The position numbers and the translations under genes are program-made. The notes beneath the pieces were generated by a model. It was not told the origin of the DNA. It ran no database searches and was given only the letters and a program-made list of their open reading frames with translations. Positions 15,353 through 23,545 of a DNA stretch of 49,231 nt are shown in pieces. How positions within the stretch are numbered: position 1 is the stretch's first letter; each line of letters opens with the position of its first letter. This DNA is from Gammaproteobacteria bacterium (GTDB lineage: Bacteria; Pseudomonadota; Gammaproteobacteria; Steroidobacterales; Steroidobacteraceae), in NCBI GenBank assembly GCA_003134045.1, contig PLAH01000189.1:15231-64461 (forward strand). Reading direction: 5' to 3'.

Positions 15353-16642
15353 GTGGAACCTATCCTCGTGACAATCGATAAGAACCCCGCTGCTTCTTCC
15401 AAGGACGTGCTGTCCGGCTACCTCGATCGTTCCTGGGCGTTTCTCGCCGAGTTGCAGCAGTCGTCGGAAATGGAGTTCGTCATCGGCGACTCCCAAGGGT
15501 CTTATCTCTGGAACATCGAGCGCACCCACCGATTGCTCGACTGCGGCAATGCCGGCGGCGTGCATTCGCTGGGGCATCGCAATCCGGAACTGCTCGCGAC
15601 CTTGCGCACGGCGTTCGATCGGCACGACGCGGGGATCTGGTCGATGCCCACGGCGGAATCGCTGGCATTGCAGGATTCGCTGGCGGCCATGGCCCCCAGC
15701 CCTGGCCTGTGCCGCTGCGTGACCACGTTGAGTTCCACCGACTCCATCGATCTGGCATTGATGTTTGCCATGCGCTGCACCGGCCGGAACAAGCTGGTCG
15801 CGTATCGCCACGGATATCATGGGCACGGCGGCTTGGCAGCCCTGGTCACCGGGTCCGACTACGACGGTCAAATCGAGCACTACTCCCTGTCTCGATCGCA
15901 GACCCGATTTTTCGACGAGTATGACCGGGCCGCATCGGTGACCCAGTTGCTCGACGGCGACTGCGCCGCGCTCATTCTCGAGCTCATGAATTTCGAAACA
16001 TTCGAGCCCGCATCGCCGGCATTTCTGCAGGAGATCGCCGCCGATTGCCGCCGCAAAGGCATACTGCTCATCGTCGACGAGACGCGCACCGGTCTCGGCC
16101 GCTCAGGGCTTCCCTGGCTGACGAGCCACTACGCTCTGTCGCCCGACATCATCATTCTCGGCAAGGGTTTGGGCGGCGGACTCTATCCGGTGAGCGTCTT
16201 GCTCACGACCCAGCCCATCTACGATCGCTGCCTGAACGAGGGGCATTGGGGATTCAGCAGCAGCATGGCCGGCAGCCCCATTGCCTCGCTGGTTGCCGCC
16301 AAGGTGATCGAGATCATTCAACGCCCGGATCTTACGGCCAATGTTAAAAGTCTCGAGACGCAGTTGACGCAGGAGTTCGCGGCACTCTGCGATGAATTCC
16401 CGGCCGTGTTCGCACCGGGCTCGGTGCTCGGCGCCATCGCGACCATCGGGCTGAGGTCGCGCAGCGTCCGCGATGCGATTCAACCCGCGCTGTTCAAGCG
16501 GGGTGTGATGTGCCACAGCGTCTCGCTGATCGAACCGGCGGTGGTCAAGTTCTTCCCCTGCCTGACCAGCGAGGCGAGCGTGGTCACGGAACTGGCCGAC
16601 GCGCTGCGCGGTTTCGCGTCGGAACTTGGCCGAAACGATTAG
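15353..16642 (+). CDS. Class-III (PLP-dependent) aminotransferase, variant
   Basis: 429 residues; starts GTG at 15353 or GTG at 15368. The fold type I PLP elements are present: YRHGYHGHGG for the cofactor ring region, LLIVDETRTGLGRSG (Asp binding the pyridine N) and the Schiff-base Lys in IILGKGLGGGLYPV at K271. The phosphate-binding region is unusual: where class III enzymes normally have a GSEA-like turn, this one reads TTLSSTDSIDLAL, so substrate or even reaction type may differ. Substrate is not predictable. It is convergent with the second aminotransferase gene, 66 bases apart, and could belong to the same amino-compound cluster. Confidence 0.88.
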   Translation: MEPILVTIDKNPAASSKDVLSGYLDRSWAFLAELQQSSEMEFVIGDSQGSYLWNIERTHRLLDCGNAGGVHSLGHRNPELLATLRTAFDRHDAGIWSMPTAESLALQDSLAAMAPSPGLCRCVTTLSSTDSIDLALMFAMRCTGRNKLVAYRHGYHGHGGLAALVTGSDYDGQIEHYSLSRSQTRFFDEYDRAASVTQLLDGDCAALILELMNFETFEPASPAFLQEIAADCRRKGILLIVDETRTGLGRSGLPWLTSHYALSPDIIILGKGLGGGLYPVSVLLTTQPIYDRCLNEGHWGFSSSMAGSPIASLVAAKVIEIIQRPDLTANVKSLETQLTQEFAALCDEFPAVFAPGSVLGAIATIGLRSRSVRDAIQPALFKRGVMCHSVSLIEPAVVKFFPCLTSEASVVTELADALRGFASELGRND

Positions 16643-16708
16643 GTCAGTTCCGCCGCAGCTGGGTGTCTCGCGTGACCATTTCCCGAGCGACCATGCCTTG
16701 GACTCGCT

Positions 16709-17988
16709 TTAAACCAGCTCGCTGAGTTCGGCGACATGGGCTAAGGCAGTGGTGAGACCGGCGATCGCCGCGCTGGTCGCCGCGTCATCGTGAACCGTCG
16801 ACTGCGCGATGATGCCGCCGGGACCCAAGAGCACGCCGGCATTGGCGCAGGCCAGATGGAATAGCGGCCCGAGTCCCAGCGCCGACGGGTCGTCCTCGTG
16901 CCGGCTGGGATCCGCCGCGAACGCAATGCCGCCGACCGAGCCTAAGCCGGTGAGCTCGATGTCGAGACCCAGTTCGCGCGCCTGCGTGAACAACGCATCG
17001 TGAATTTCCTGCCGCCTGGCATCCATGACGGCGATTCGCTCAGCCGTCAATTCGCGCAACGTCACGAGCCCTGCGGCGCAGCCGATGGGGTTGCCGTTGA
17101 AGGAGCCGCCGTGAAACAGGCAGCCCGGCCGCGTGGGATTGAACATTTCCATGATGTCGGCCCGTCCGCCGACCGCACCGAAGGGCGTGCCCCGCCCAAG
17201 AATTTCCCCAACATGACGAGGTCGGGCTGCAGCCCGAACTTCGCCGCCGAACCTCCCACCGCGAGCCGCAGCATGAGGCAGTCGTCCAGAACGGTCAGCG
17301 CTTGATATCGCCGCGCGAGACTTTGCACCTGCGATAGAAATCCGGGCTGGGGCGCCGCCACTCTGCCCGTGACCAACACCGGTTCAACCACGATGGCGGC
17401 GATCTCGTGACCGTGCTTCGACATAACACGCTCGATGCCCTCGATGTCATTGAAGCGCGCCGTGAACGCGCGGCCGGGAATATCCGCCTGTCCATACAGG
17501 CCTGCCTCGAGGTCCGGATAACTGCCGTGGTAGGCGCCCGTGAATTTCAGAATGCAGGGACGCCCGGTGAAATGACGTGCGGCCTTCACCGCGATCATGG
17601 CCGCCTCGGAACCCGAATTGGTAAAGCGGACCCGCTCCAGCGCGGGCAGCCGTTGCGTCAACAATTCGGCATAGGCGACCTGGTCCCGGGATGCGCCTGC
17701 CCATGCGGTGCCGCGCGGTAAAGCGGCCTCGATGGCGGCGCGCACCGGGGCGTAGTTGTGCCCGTGGATCAAGCTCAGTCCGTTGCAGAACATATCGACG
17801 TAGCGCCGGCCGTCCACGTCCCACACCCAGGGGCCGTCACCGCGCTCGATCACCACGGGATAGGGCGGGTAGAAACTCGCGGTGCGGGTATTGCCGCCGG
17901 GCATGACGCGCGCGGCGCGCTCGATGAGTTCGGCGGATTTGGGCGTTGCCTTGCGATAGGCGCGTTCAATCGCGCTCGATTCCGTCAT
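16709..17988 (-). pseudogene. Glutamate-1-semialdehyde aminomutase-like class-III aminotransferase, one frameshift
   Basis: From the ATG at 17988 the frame gives a normal protein (MPGGNTRTASFYPPYPVVIE, FTNSGSEAAMIAVKAARH, YHGSYPDLEAG) up to VMLGKFLGGA with the PLP Lys. It then turns to nonsense near 17191-17197. The other frame resumes at GRADIMEMFNPTRPG and FHGGSFNGNPIGCAAG and runs to a stop at 16709. Adding one G to the run GGGCGGGGC restores the whole protein of about 425 residues, so it is a single-base deletion, either real or a sequencing error in a G-rich run. The start overlaps the RidA stop (ATGA). Possibly an amino-group transfer or 2,1-aminomutase acting in the catabolic cluster. 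Confidence 0.85.
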
Positions 17989-18398
17989 GGATGTACCGAC
18001 GCATCGCTCGAGACGACGGCCACCGCATCGATCTCGATGCGTGCGCCCAGCAGCAGATCGGACACGCCGACCGTGGCGCTGGCGGCCCATTCCGCGCCGA
18101 ATATCTCATTGCGGATCTGTGCATACACCGCATAGTCGGCGAGGTCCTTGAGGTAGGCCGTGATGCGAACGACGTCCCTGAACTCGGCGCCGGCTCGCTG
18201 CAACGCGAACTTCAAGTTCGCAAAACATTGACGGGCTTCCGTATCGAAGGTGCCGGCGACGACTTTGCCGGACTCGCCGCGGCCGACTTCGCCGGAAATG
18301 AATATCATCGACCGGGATCCCAAGGGGACCACGACGGCGGCAGCGAAGCCACGATCGCGTTCGTTCAAGATTCGTCGAACCGGCAGGGCGTCACTCAT
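17985..18398 (-). CDS. RidA/YjgF family enamine/imine deaminase
   Basis: 137 residues. RidA proteins hydrolyse reactive 2-aminoacrylate-type imines made by PLP enzymes. Visible: SMIFISGEVGRGESGKVVAG, then QCFANLKFALQRAGAEFRDV, and DYAVYAQIRNEIFG. The usual conserved Arg near the C-terminus (in the family IEIEAVA stretch) aligns with ARIEIDAVAVV here. Both ends overlap neighbours by four bases (HD gene stop/RidA start at 18395-18398 and RidA stop/aminotransferase start at 17985-17988), so the three genes are translated as a unit. Its presence beside aminotransferases supports a pathway releasing imines. Confidence 0.9.
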   Translation of the reverse strand: MSDALPVRRILNERDRGFAAAVVVPLGSRSMIFISGEVGRGESGKVVAGTFDTEARQCFANLKFALQRAGAEFRDVVRITAYLKDLADYAVYAQIRNEIFGAEWAASATVGVSDLLLGARIEIDAVAVVSSDASVHP

Positions 18399-18970
18399 GC
18401 GGCACCTGCTGCGGTGAAGAAGCGCCGTACGATCGGCCGGAATGAGTCCAGGGGCAACACCGGAAAATCGGGATCGAAGGAATTTTGGTCATAGCAGCGG
18501 CAGAAATAATCCGTTTGTTCGGCATAGGGATGGTCGAGGCAACCGTTCCGCTCGTGGCGGTCGCGGGTGGGATGGTTCACGAAATAGTAATTCTGGAACA
18601 CGCCGTGATGAGTGAGCAGCCAGGTGCGTGCCGCGGAAATTCTGGGTGCCAGAAGCTGTGCCGCCAGCGCCCCATGATCATTCTGGCTGATGGCCTCGGG
18701 AACATCATGAAATAGCGCGACCACCACGAGTTCGTCGTCCGCCCCGTCCTGCAACGCACGGGTGGCTGTCTGCAGGCAATGAGTGTAGAGATTGACCGGC
18801 GCGCCCAAGGCGTCGTCGTACTGCAACGAGCCCAAGAGCCGCAGCAGGCCTTCGCCGACGCCGGCATTGCGGCGCCATTGCCGCTCGGCGTTCTCGATGA
18901 TCTCCCAGTCCTCACGGGAGGCGTCGACTGCCGCGCGAAACCGAGCGCTCGTTACCGCGTGCACGTTCAT
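18395..18970 (-). CDS. HD-domain protein resembling PhnZ-type diiron oxygenases
   Basis: 191 residues. Candidate metal ligands run H64 (YTHCLQTA), H88-D89 (ALFHDV), H99 (NDHG), H121/H122 (LTHHGVFQ) and D161 (YDQNSF), the HD-superfamily order. The opening TRALQDGADDELVVVALFHD and the following NDHG..AQLLAP closely resemble, from memory, the PhnZ/TmpB branch of HD proteins, which use a mixed-valent diiron centre to oxidise organic substrates rather than hydrolyse phosphates. Typical phosphohydrolase features are not obvious. It is first in the HD > RidA > aminotransferase operon, so it may oxidise the substrate whose amino group is then removed. The ribosome site TAAGGAGA is good. Oxygenase activity is inference. 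Confidence 0.7.
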   Translation of the reverse strand: MNVHAVTSARFRAAVDASREDWEIIENAERQWRRNAGVGEGLLRLLGSLQYDDALGAPVNLYTHCLQTATRALQDGADDELVVVALFHDVPEAISQNDHGALAAQLLAPRISAARTWLLTHHGVFQNYYFVNHPTRDRHERNGCLDHPYAEQTDYFCRCYDQNSFDPDFPVLPLDSFRPIVRRFFTAAGAA

Positions 18971-18978
18971 TCTCCTTA

Positions 18979-19116
18979 GGCGCTACGCGCCGAATCTACG
19001 GGGTCGAGGCGACCCCGTCCGATATGTGGCCAGACTGCGATCTCGAGGGCGCTACGCGCCGAATCTACGGGGTCGAGGCGGCCCCGTCCGATATGTGGCC
19101 AGACTGCGATCTCGAG
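18979..19116. repeat. Tandem 2 x 69 bp repeat with paired hairpins
   Basis: Unit 1 is 18979-19047 and unit 2 is 19048-19116; they differ at one position only. Each unit contains a small hairpin GGCGC-TAC-GCGCC and a larger one ACGGGGTC-GAGGC-GACCCCGT. In unit 2 the last arm reads GGCCCCGT, which still pairs on the transcript through a G-U. The block lies directly in front of the ribosome site of the HD gene, so it would be in that operon's leader RNA. Confidence 0.85.
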
Positions 19117-19154
19117 TCGTGCGAAACCCGGGTTAACCGTGACTCTCTTGTTGC

Positions 19155-19166
19155 ATTGTTGACAAT
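19155..19166 (+). promoter_or_regulatory. GntR-type operator candidate (copy 1)
   Basis: ATTGTTGACAAT (ATTGT-TG-ACAAT) is a perfect-arm palindrome in the divergent region between the HD operon and the PLP enzyme. An identical copy lies in front of the GntR gene at 20443. FadR/FCD-class GntR regulators bind short palindromes of this kind, so the protein encoded at 20500 is the likely binder. Confidence 0.7.
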
Positions 19167-19247
19167 TGGTATCGCAGCCGTCAAGGTGTGGCGCCAATTA
19201 ATTGCGCGCACTCGAGGGTGCCAGGTACGCGTGGGAGTCACCGGTCT

Positions 19248-20438
19248 ATGAAAGACAGTATGGAATCGCTCGGCATCGCGCCCATCATCAATGCGGCCGG
19301 GTCCGTTACCCATTTGAGCGCGAGCCCCGTTGCGGCCGGCATCGCACAGGCCATGGCGGCGGCCGCACAATCGAGCATCGACATTGCCGACGCACAAGCT
19401 CACGCCAGCGGCATCATCGCCGAACTGACGGGGGCCGACGCGGGCATCGTGACCTCGGGGGCGTCGGCGGGTCTGCTGCTCGGCGCCGCCGCCTGCCTCG
19501 CGGGCCTCGACGCCGGGGCCATGGACAGGCTCCCCGACACTTCGGGGATGCGCAACGAGTTCATCGTGCCGCGCAGCCATCGCAACTCCTATGACCATGC
19601 CGTACGGGCCGCCGGCGGACGCTTCGTCGAAGCCGGTGTGGCCGATCGAATCGTCGGAGTGGGCGTGCGCGACACGGAAGGATGGGAGCTCGAAGGGGCC
19701 ATCACCGAGCGGACGGCCGGCTTCTTCTATGTCGCGCGTCCGGACTCGCGCCCCGCACTACCGGAGGTGGCCGTCATCGCGCGCCGGAACCGTTTGCCGC
19801 TGCTGGTCGATGCCGCCGCGGAACTGCCGCCGAAGGGTAATTTACGGCGTTTCATCGACGAGGGGGCGGACCTGGTGGTGTTCAGCGGCGGCAAGGCAAT
19901 CGGCGGCCCCATGGCCTCGGGAATTCTCTGCGGCCGCCGCTCGCTGATCGTCTCGGCGCTGCTGCAGCAACTCGACTTGGATTTCGAGTTCAGCTCGTGG
20001 CAGCCCCCGGCCAGCCTCATCGACAAACACGAATTGAAGTGCGTCCCGCGCAACGGCATCGGCCGCTCCTGCAAAGTGGGCAAGGAACAGATCGTCGGAC
20101 TGCTGCTGGCGCTCGAGACCTTCGCGGCCACGCCGGATGCCGTGCGGGAAGAGCGGTTGACGCTCGTTGCTCAATCGCTGCTCGAGGCCCTGCGCACGGT
20201 GCCCGATCTGCAGGCGCGGGTCGTGGCCGATGAGGAGAACCGGGGCGTGCCGCGGGTGGAGATCAAGGCGGCAGGCCACGACGCGCAAGAGGTGGCGAAC
20301 CGACTGCGCGCCGGTATCCCGTCGGTGCGGCTGGATGCCAGCCGCGCACGCGCCGGCGTGCTGCTGCTGATTCCGACCTGCCTGTCCAGCGCCGACGCCG
20401 TGCCCATTGCCCGAGCGTTTGCCCGAGCGCTGACCTGA
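19248..20438 (+). CDS. SelA/DgaE-like PLP-dependent enzyme
   Basis: 396 residues from the ATG at 19248 (the open frame begins at 19188). The opening LGIAPIINAAGSVTHLSASP, the GADAGIVTSGASAGLLLGAA stretch and the Schiff-base lysine in VFSGGKAIGGP (K216) match the SelA-like family that includes D-glucosaminate-6-phosphate ammonia lyase. The family includes enzymes that deaminate or eliminate from D-amino acids and amino sugars. The length of about 390 residues fits DgaE-like members better than true SelA. It is divergent from the HD operon and is followed by the GntR gene after a shared-type operator. Exact substrate unknown. Confidence 0.8.
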   Translation: MKDSMESLGIAPIINAAGSVTHLSASPVAAGIAQAMAAAAQSSIDIADAQAHASGIIAELTGADAGIVTSGASAGLLLGAAACLAGLDAGAMDRLPDTSGMRNEFIVPRSHRNSYDHAVRAAGGRFVEAGVADRIVGVGVRDTEGWELEGAITERTAGFFYVARPDSRPALPEVAVIARRNRLPLLVDAAAELPPKGNLRRFIDEGADLVVFSGGKAIGGPMASGILCGRRSLIVSALLQQLDLDFEFSSWQPPASLIDKHELKCVPRNGIGRSCKVGKEQIVGLLLALETFAATPDAVREERLTLVAQSLLEALRTVPDLQARVVADEENRGVPRVEIKAAGHDAQEVANRLRAGIPSVRLDASRARAGVLLLIPTCLSSADAVPIARAFARALT

Positions 20439-20442
20439 ATGG

Positions 20443-20454
20443 ATTGTTGACAAT
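20443..20454 (+). promoter_or_regulatory. GntR-type operator candidate (copy 2)
   Basis: The identical palindrome ATTGTTGACAAT, 46 bases before the GntR ATG at 20500 and only four bases after the preceding stop. Autoregulation together with control of the divergent promoter at 19155 is the natural reading. Confidence 0.7.
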
Positions 20455-20499
20455 CATTCAACGGCGTGTGATTTTACCTTGAGACCACTGCGAGATGTG

Positions 20500-21189
20500 A
20501 TGAGCAACGTCAAAGCCATTCAGCCGCTTCCCTCCGTCACCCGCCGCAGCCTGGTGGTGGACGCGCTGCGCGAGGCCATCCTGTCGGGGGAGTTGCCGCC
20601 CGGAACCAAAATCACGGAAATGGATTTGGTGGCGAGACTGCATGTGAGCCGCGGCCCGATTCGCGAAGGCATTCGGGAACTCATCGACGAAGGGTTGCTG
20701 TTCAGCCAGCCCTACACCGGCACGTACGTGACCACGATGGATGAGAAAACCATCGGCGAGGCGTACGGTCTGCGCCGGGTTCTGGAGAAATACGCTTTCA
20801 CGTTGGTCTGGCCGCGGCGCGACACCGAATTCAAGCGAACCCTGATGCGGCGCTACGAAGCGCTGCTGGTGGCGGCCGAGCGCGGCGGGGCGGCCGAGGA
20901 GATGAGCGCGGAAATCGATTTCCACAGCGTGCCGTACGAATTCGCGGGCGACAGCCTGCTGATGCATACCTGGCGTCATGTCACCCGCCGCATGCAGCTG
21001 TGCTTCATCCTGCACCGCGCCGCGCCCGACAGCCCGAACAGCGTGCGCATGCACGAGCGATTTCTGGAGTTGGCGTTGGGCGAGAATCTGGAACTCATGC
21101 ACAAGGAAATCGACGAGCACATGGACTTGGGGCTGACCCAGATGCGCGGCATCTGCATGGCGGCGAGCCCCGCGCAGGACGCGGGTTGA
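20500..21189 (+). CDS. GntR family regulator, FCD (FadR-like) subclass
   Basis: 229 residues from ATG 20500; a TTG at 20479 is a weaker alternative. The N-terminal winged helix reads SLVVDALREAILSGELPPGT, then VARLHVSRGPIREGIREL, the standard GntR recognition helix. The rest is the all-helical FCD ligand domain, with the D/H-H metal or ligand residues around EIDFHSVPYEF and HERFLELAL. It sits inside the catabolic cluster and probably senses its substrate. The operator palindrome occurs before this gene and before the PLP enzyme. Confidence 0.9.
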   Translation: MSNVKAIQPLPSVTRRSLVVDALREAILSGELPPGTKITEMDLVARLHVSRGPIREGIRELIDEGLLFSQPYTGTYVTTMDEKTIGEAYGLRRVLEKYAFTLVWPRRDTEFKRTLMRRYEALLVAAERGGAAEEMSAEIDFHSVPYEFAGDSLLMHTWRHVTRRMQLCFILHRAAPDSPNSVRMHERFLELALGENLELMHKEIDEHMDLGLTQMRGICMAASPAQDAG

Positions 21190-21237
21190 TGCGCCGCCCG
21201 GCAGGCATCTCCTCACATCGCGCGCGGCGCGAGCGCC

Positions 21238-21966
21238 ATGACCTCAAGTCTCCGTCAAGCGCGCGTTGATCTCGCGGCAACGCTCCGCTGGGCGGCCCGC
21301 CTGGGCTACCAACAGGGCGTGTGCAATCACTTCAGTTTGCTCGCACCGCATTCCGATGAGCTTTTCCTGGTGAATCCCGAAGGTTTCTTCTGGTCTGAGA
21401 TCACCGCCAGCAGCCTCCTGCTGTGCGATCTCGATGGCACCATCGTCGAAGGCACGGGCACCGTCGAGCTGTCGGCGTTTTCGCTGCATGCCCCCATTCA
21501 CCGGCTCAACAAGCATGCCAAGGCGGTGCTGCATACGCACAGTCCTTACGCGACGGCGTTGTGCCTCATCCGCAATGCGCGGGTCGAACCCGTCTTCCTG
21601 CCGGGATTTCAATTTTTCGGCAAGATCGCCTACGACGAGGACTGTCATGGGGCTGCTTTCTCGATCGAGGAGGGCGAGCGCGAAGCCGCCATTCTCGCGG
21701 ACAAGAACGTCCTCATGATGCGCAACCACGGGCCGCTGGTGGTCGGGCCCACCGTCGCGGCCGCATTCGACCGGCTGTACTACCTCGAGGACACCTGCCA
21801 GCGGCAGATGCTCGCGATGTCGGCGGGACGGCCCTTGCAATGGGTAGCCGACGAGGTGGCGGCGAGTCTCGCGAGCCAGGTGCCGGTGTTCGATGCCTAT
21901 GCGGAGAAGCATTTGACCGCCATCAAGCGGGTGCTGGACCGCGAGGAGCCGGACTATTCACGCTAG
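21238..21966 (+). CDS. Class II aldolase/adducin family protein
   Basis: 242 residues. Zinc ligands are visible as H99 and H101 (VLHTHSPYATA) and H164 (MRNHGPLVVG), with a likely catalytic/acid residue E77 in GTVELSAFSLH. These enzymes split or decarboxylate phosphorylated or free sugar-like carbonyl compounds. The gene lies 48 bases after GntR and 14 bases before the permease, in one apparent transcript. In an amino-compound pathway it could cleave the carbon skeleton after deamination; this is inferred from context. Confidence 0.9.
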   Translation: MTSSLRQARVDLAATLRWAARLGYQQGVCNHFSLLAPHSDELFLVNPEGFFWSEITASSLLLCDLDGTIVEGTGTVELSAFSLHAPIHRLNKHAKAVLHTHSPYATALCLIRNARVEPVFLPGFQFFGKIAYDEDCHGAAFSIEEGEREAAILADKNVLMMRNHGPLVVGPTVAAAFDRLYYLEDTCQRQMLAMSAGRPLQWVADEVAASLASQVPVFDAYAEKHLTAIKRVLDREEPDYSR

Positions 21967-21980
21967 GAGCGTGTGGCGCG

Positions 21981-23393
21981 ATGCGCATTGACGCGGCGGA
22001 GGGCCACCCTAAGCTCGAGCGTCAACTGACACTGTTCGATTCCGTGATGATCGTCGTCAGCGGAACCATCGGCGCGTCCATCTTCATCGTTCCCGCCGAC
22101 GTTCTGCGCGCCGTACCGAATCCCGCGATCGCGCTGCTGCTCTGGGTGGTGGTCGGCGGCATCACGCTCTTGGCGGGCCTCGCATGCGCGGAACTCGGCG
22201 CCATGTACCCGGAGGCCGGCGGACAGTACGTGTTCATCCGCGAAGCCTACGGCCGGTTTGCCGCCTTCCTGTACGGATGGGTGTTGTTCACGGCCGGCAA
22301 CAGCGGCGCCTTGGCCGCGATGGCGATCAGCTCGGCCATTTTTTTCGGCCGTGCATTTCCCCAATTCGGGGCCGATCACGTCGTGTTGAGACTCGGCTTG
22401 CTGGGGTGGCATCTCGATATCACCCGCGAAACCGTGTTCGCCGTCGGCTCCGTCATCGTGCTCACCGCAGTCAATCTGCGCAGCGTGAGAATCGCCGCGT
22501 GGCTGCAAAACGTGACGGCGGTCGGTTACCTCGCGGCGCTCGGACTCATCGTCGTGGTCGGGCTGGCCTTCGGCCACGGATCGTGGTCGCACTTCGATGC
22601 ACCGCTGAATTCGAGCGCGGCCCCGGTGACGCTCAGCGGCTTAGGGGTGGGCATGATCGCGCTCTTCTTCAGCTACGATGGCTGGGAATTTCTGTCGTGG
22701 GTGGGCGGTGAAATCAAGAACCCGGGGCGCAACCTGCCGTTGGGATTGATCCTCGGCATATTGCTCATCATCGTCACCTACCTCTTGGCCAACGTCGTGT
22801 TCCTGTATGCGTTGCCGCCGGAGATCCTGTCGCAGCAACCCGCGCTCGCCGACGCGGCGATGACGGCCTTGTTCTCGCATCATGCCGGACAGTGGGTGTC
22901 GCTGTTCATCGCCGCCATCTCCTTTGGCGCGGCCTCCGTCGTGGTGCTGGGGGGCGCGCGAATCTACTACAGCATGGCGCTCGACGGCGCGTTCTTCAGC
23001 AGCATGAGCAAGATCCATCCGCGCTGGAAGACGCCGAGCACGGCGTTGCTCGCACAATGCGCCTGGGTGATCGTACTCATCGTCAGCGGCCGTTATGAAC
23101 AGCTGTACACCTGCTTCATCTTCATGATGACCGTGACCTACGCGCTCACGGTGGGAGCCGTCTTCATCCTGCGGCGGACTCAGCCCGACCGCCCGAGACC
23201 CTATCGCTGTGCCGGCTATCCGTGGTTGCCCGCCATCTACATCGTGGTGGCCATCGCCTTCGTCATCTCCACGCTGCTCAGCCGCCCGGGCGAATCGCTC
23301 ATCGGATTGGGCATGGCCTGTCTCGGCATCCCGCTGTATTTGTACCGGCGGCAAGTGCGTCCCGTTCCGCCCGAAACAGGCTCGGTGCACTAG
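21981..23393 (+). CDS. APC family amino acid permease
   Basis: 470 residues from ATG 21981; an AGGAG lies 12-16 bases upstream. About 12 membrane helices. The first carries the APC motif VMIVVSGTIGASIFIVPADV (GTIGASIF unwound helix), followed by ELGAMYPEAGGQYVFIREAYG. These are cation-coupled importers of amino acids or amines in the inner membrane. The gene sits between the aldolase and the TonB receptor, so receptor plus permease give an outer-to-inner membrane import route for the cluster substrate. The open frame starting at 21423 antisenses or shadows the aldolase and is not used. Confidence 0.92.
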   Translation: MRIDAAEGHPKLERQLTLFDSVMIVVSGTIGASIFIVPADVLRAVPNPAIALLLWVVVGGITLLAGLACAELGAMYPEAGGQYVFIREAYGRFAAFLYGWVLFTAGNSGALAAMAISSAIFFGRAFPQFGADHVVLRLGLLGWHLDITRETVFAVGSVIVLTAVNLRSVRIAAWLQNVTAVGYLAALGLIVVVGLAFGHGSWSHFDAPLNSSAAPVTLSGLGVGMIALFFSYDGWEFLSWVGGEIKNPGRNLPLGLILGILLIIVTYLLANVVFLYALPPEILSQQPALADAAMTALFSHHAGQWVSLFIAAISFGAASVVVLGGARIYYSMALDGAFFSSMSKIHPRWKTPSTALLAQCAWVIVLIVSGRYEQLYTCFIFMMTVTYALTVGAVFILRRTQPDRPRPYRCAGYPWLPAIYIVVAIAFVISTLLSRPGESLIGLGMACLGIPLYLYRRQVRPVPPETGSVH

Positions 23394-23545
23394 AGCGGGT
23401 CACGAGCGCCCCGCGACAGAGCGTGGCGCGGCTCCTCGGGACCGGCGCGGCGCTGGTAGCCGCCCGGCGCGGCGATTCAAATTGGCACGACACTTGCTCG
23501 CTAAAGTATGACTTGCCGATTCTGACGAATAACTACTGCTCGGGG

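Noticed and set aside
18979..19116. CRISPR array
   Set aside because: Only two head-to-tail units without distinct spacers; the whole unit is repeated, so it is a tandem repeat.
19248..20438. Selenocysteine synthase selA
   Set aside because: Too short, no selB or tRNA-Sec nearby, and the context is catabolic; DgaE-like is a better fit.
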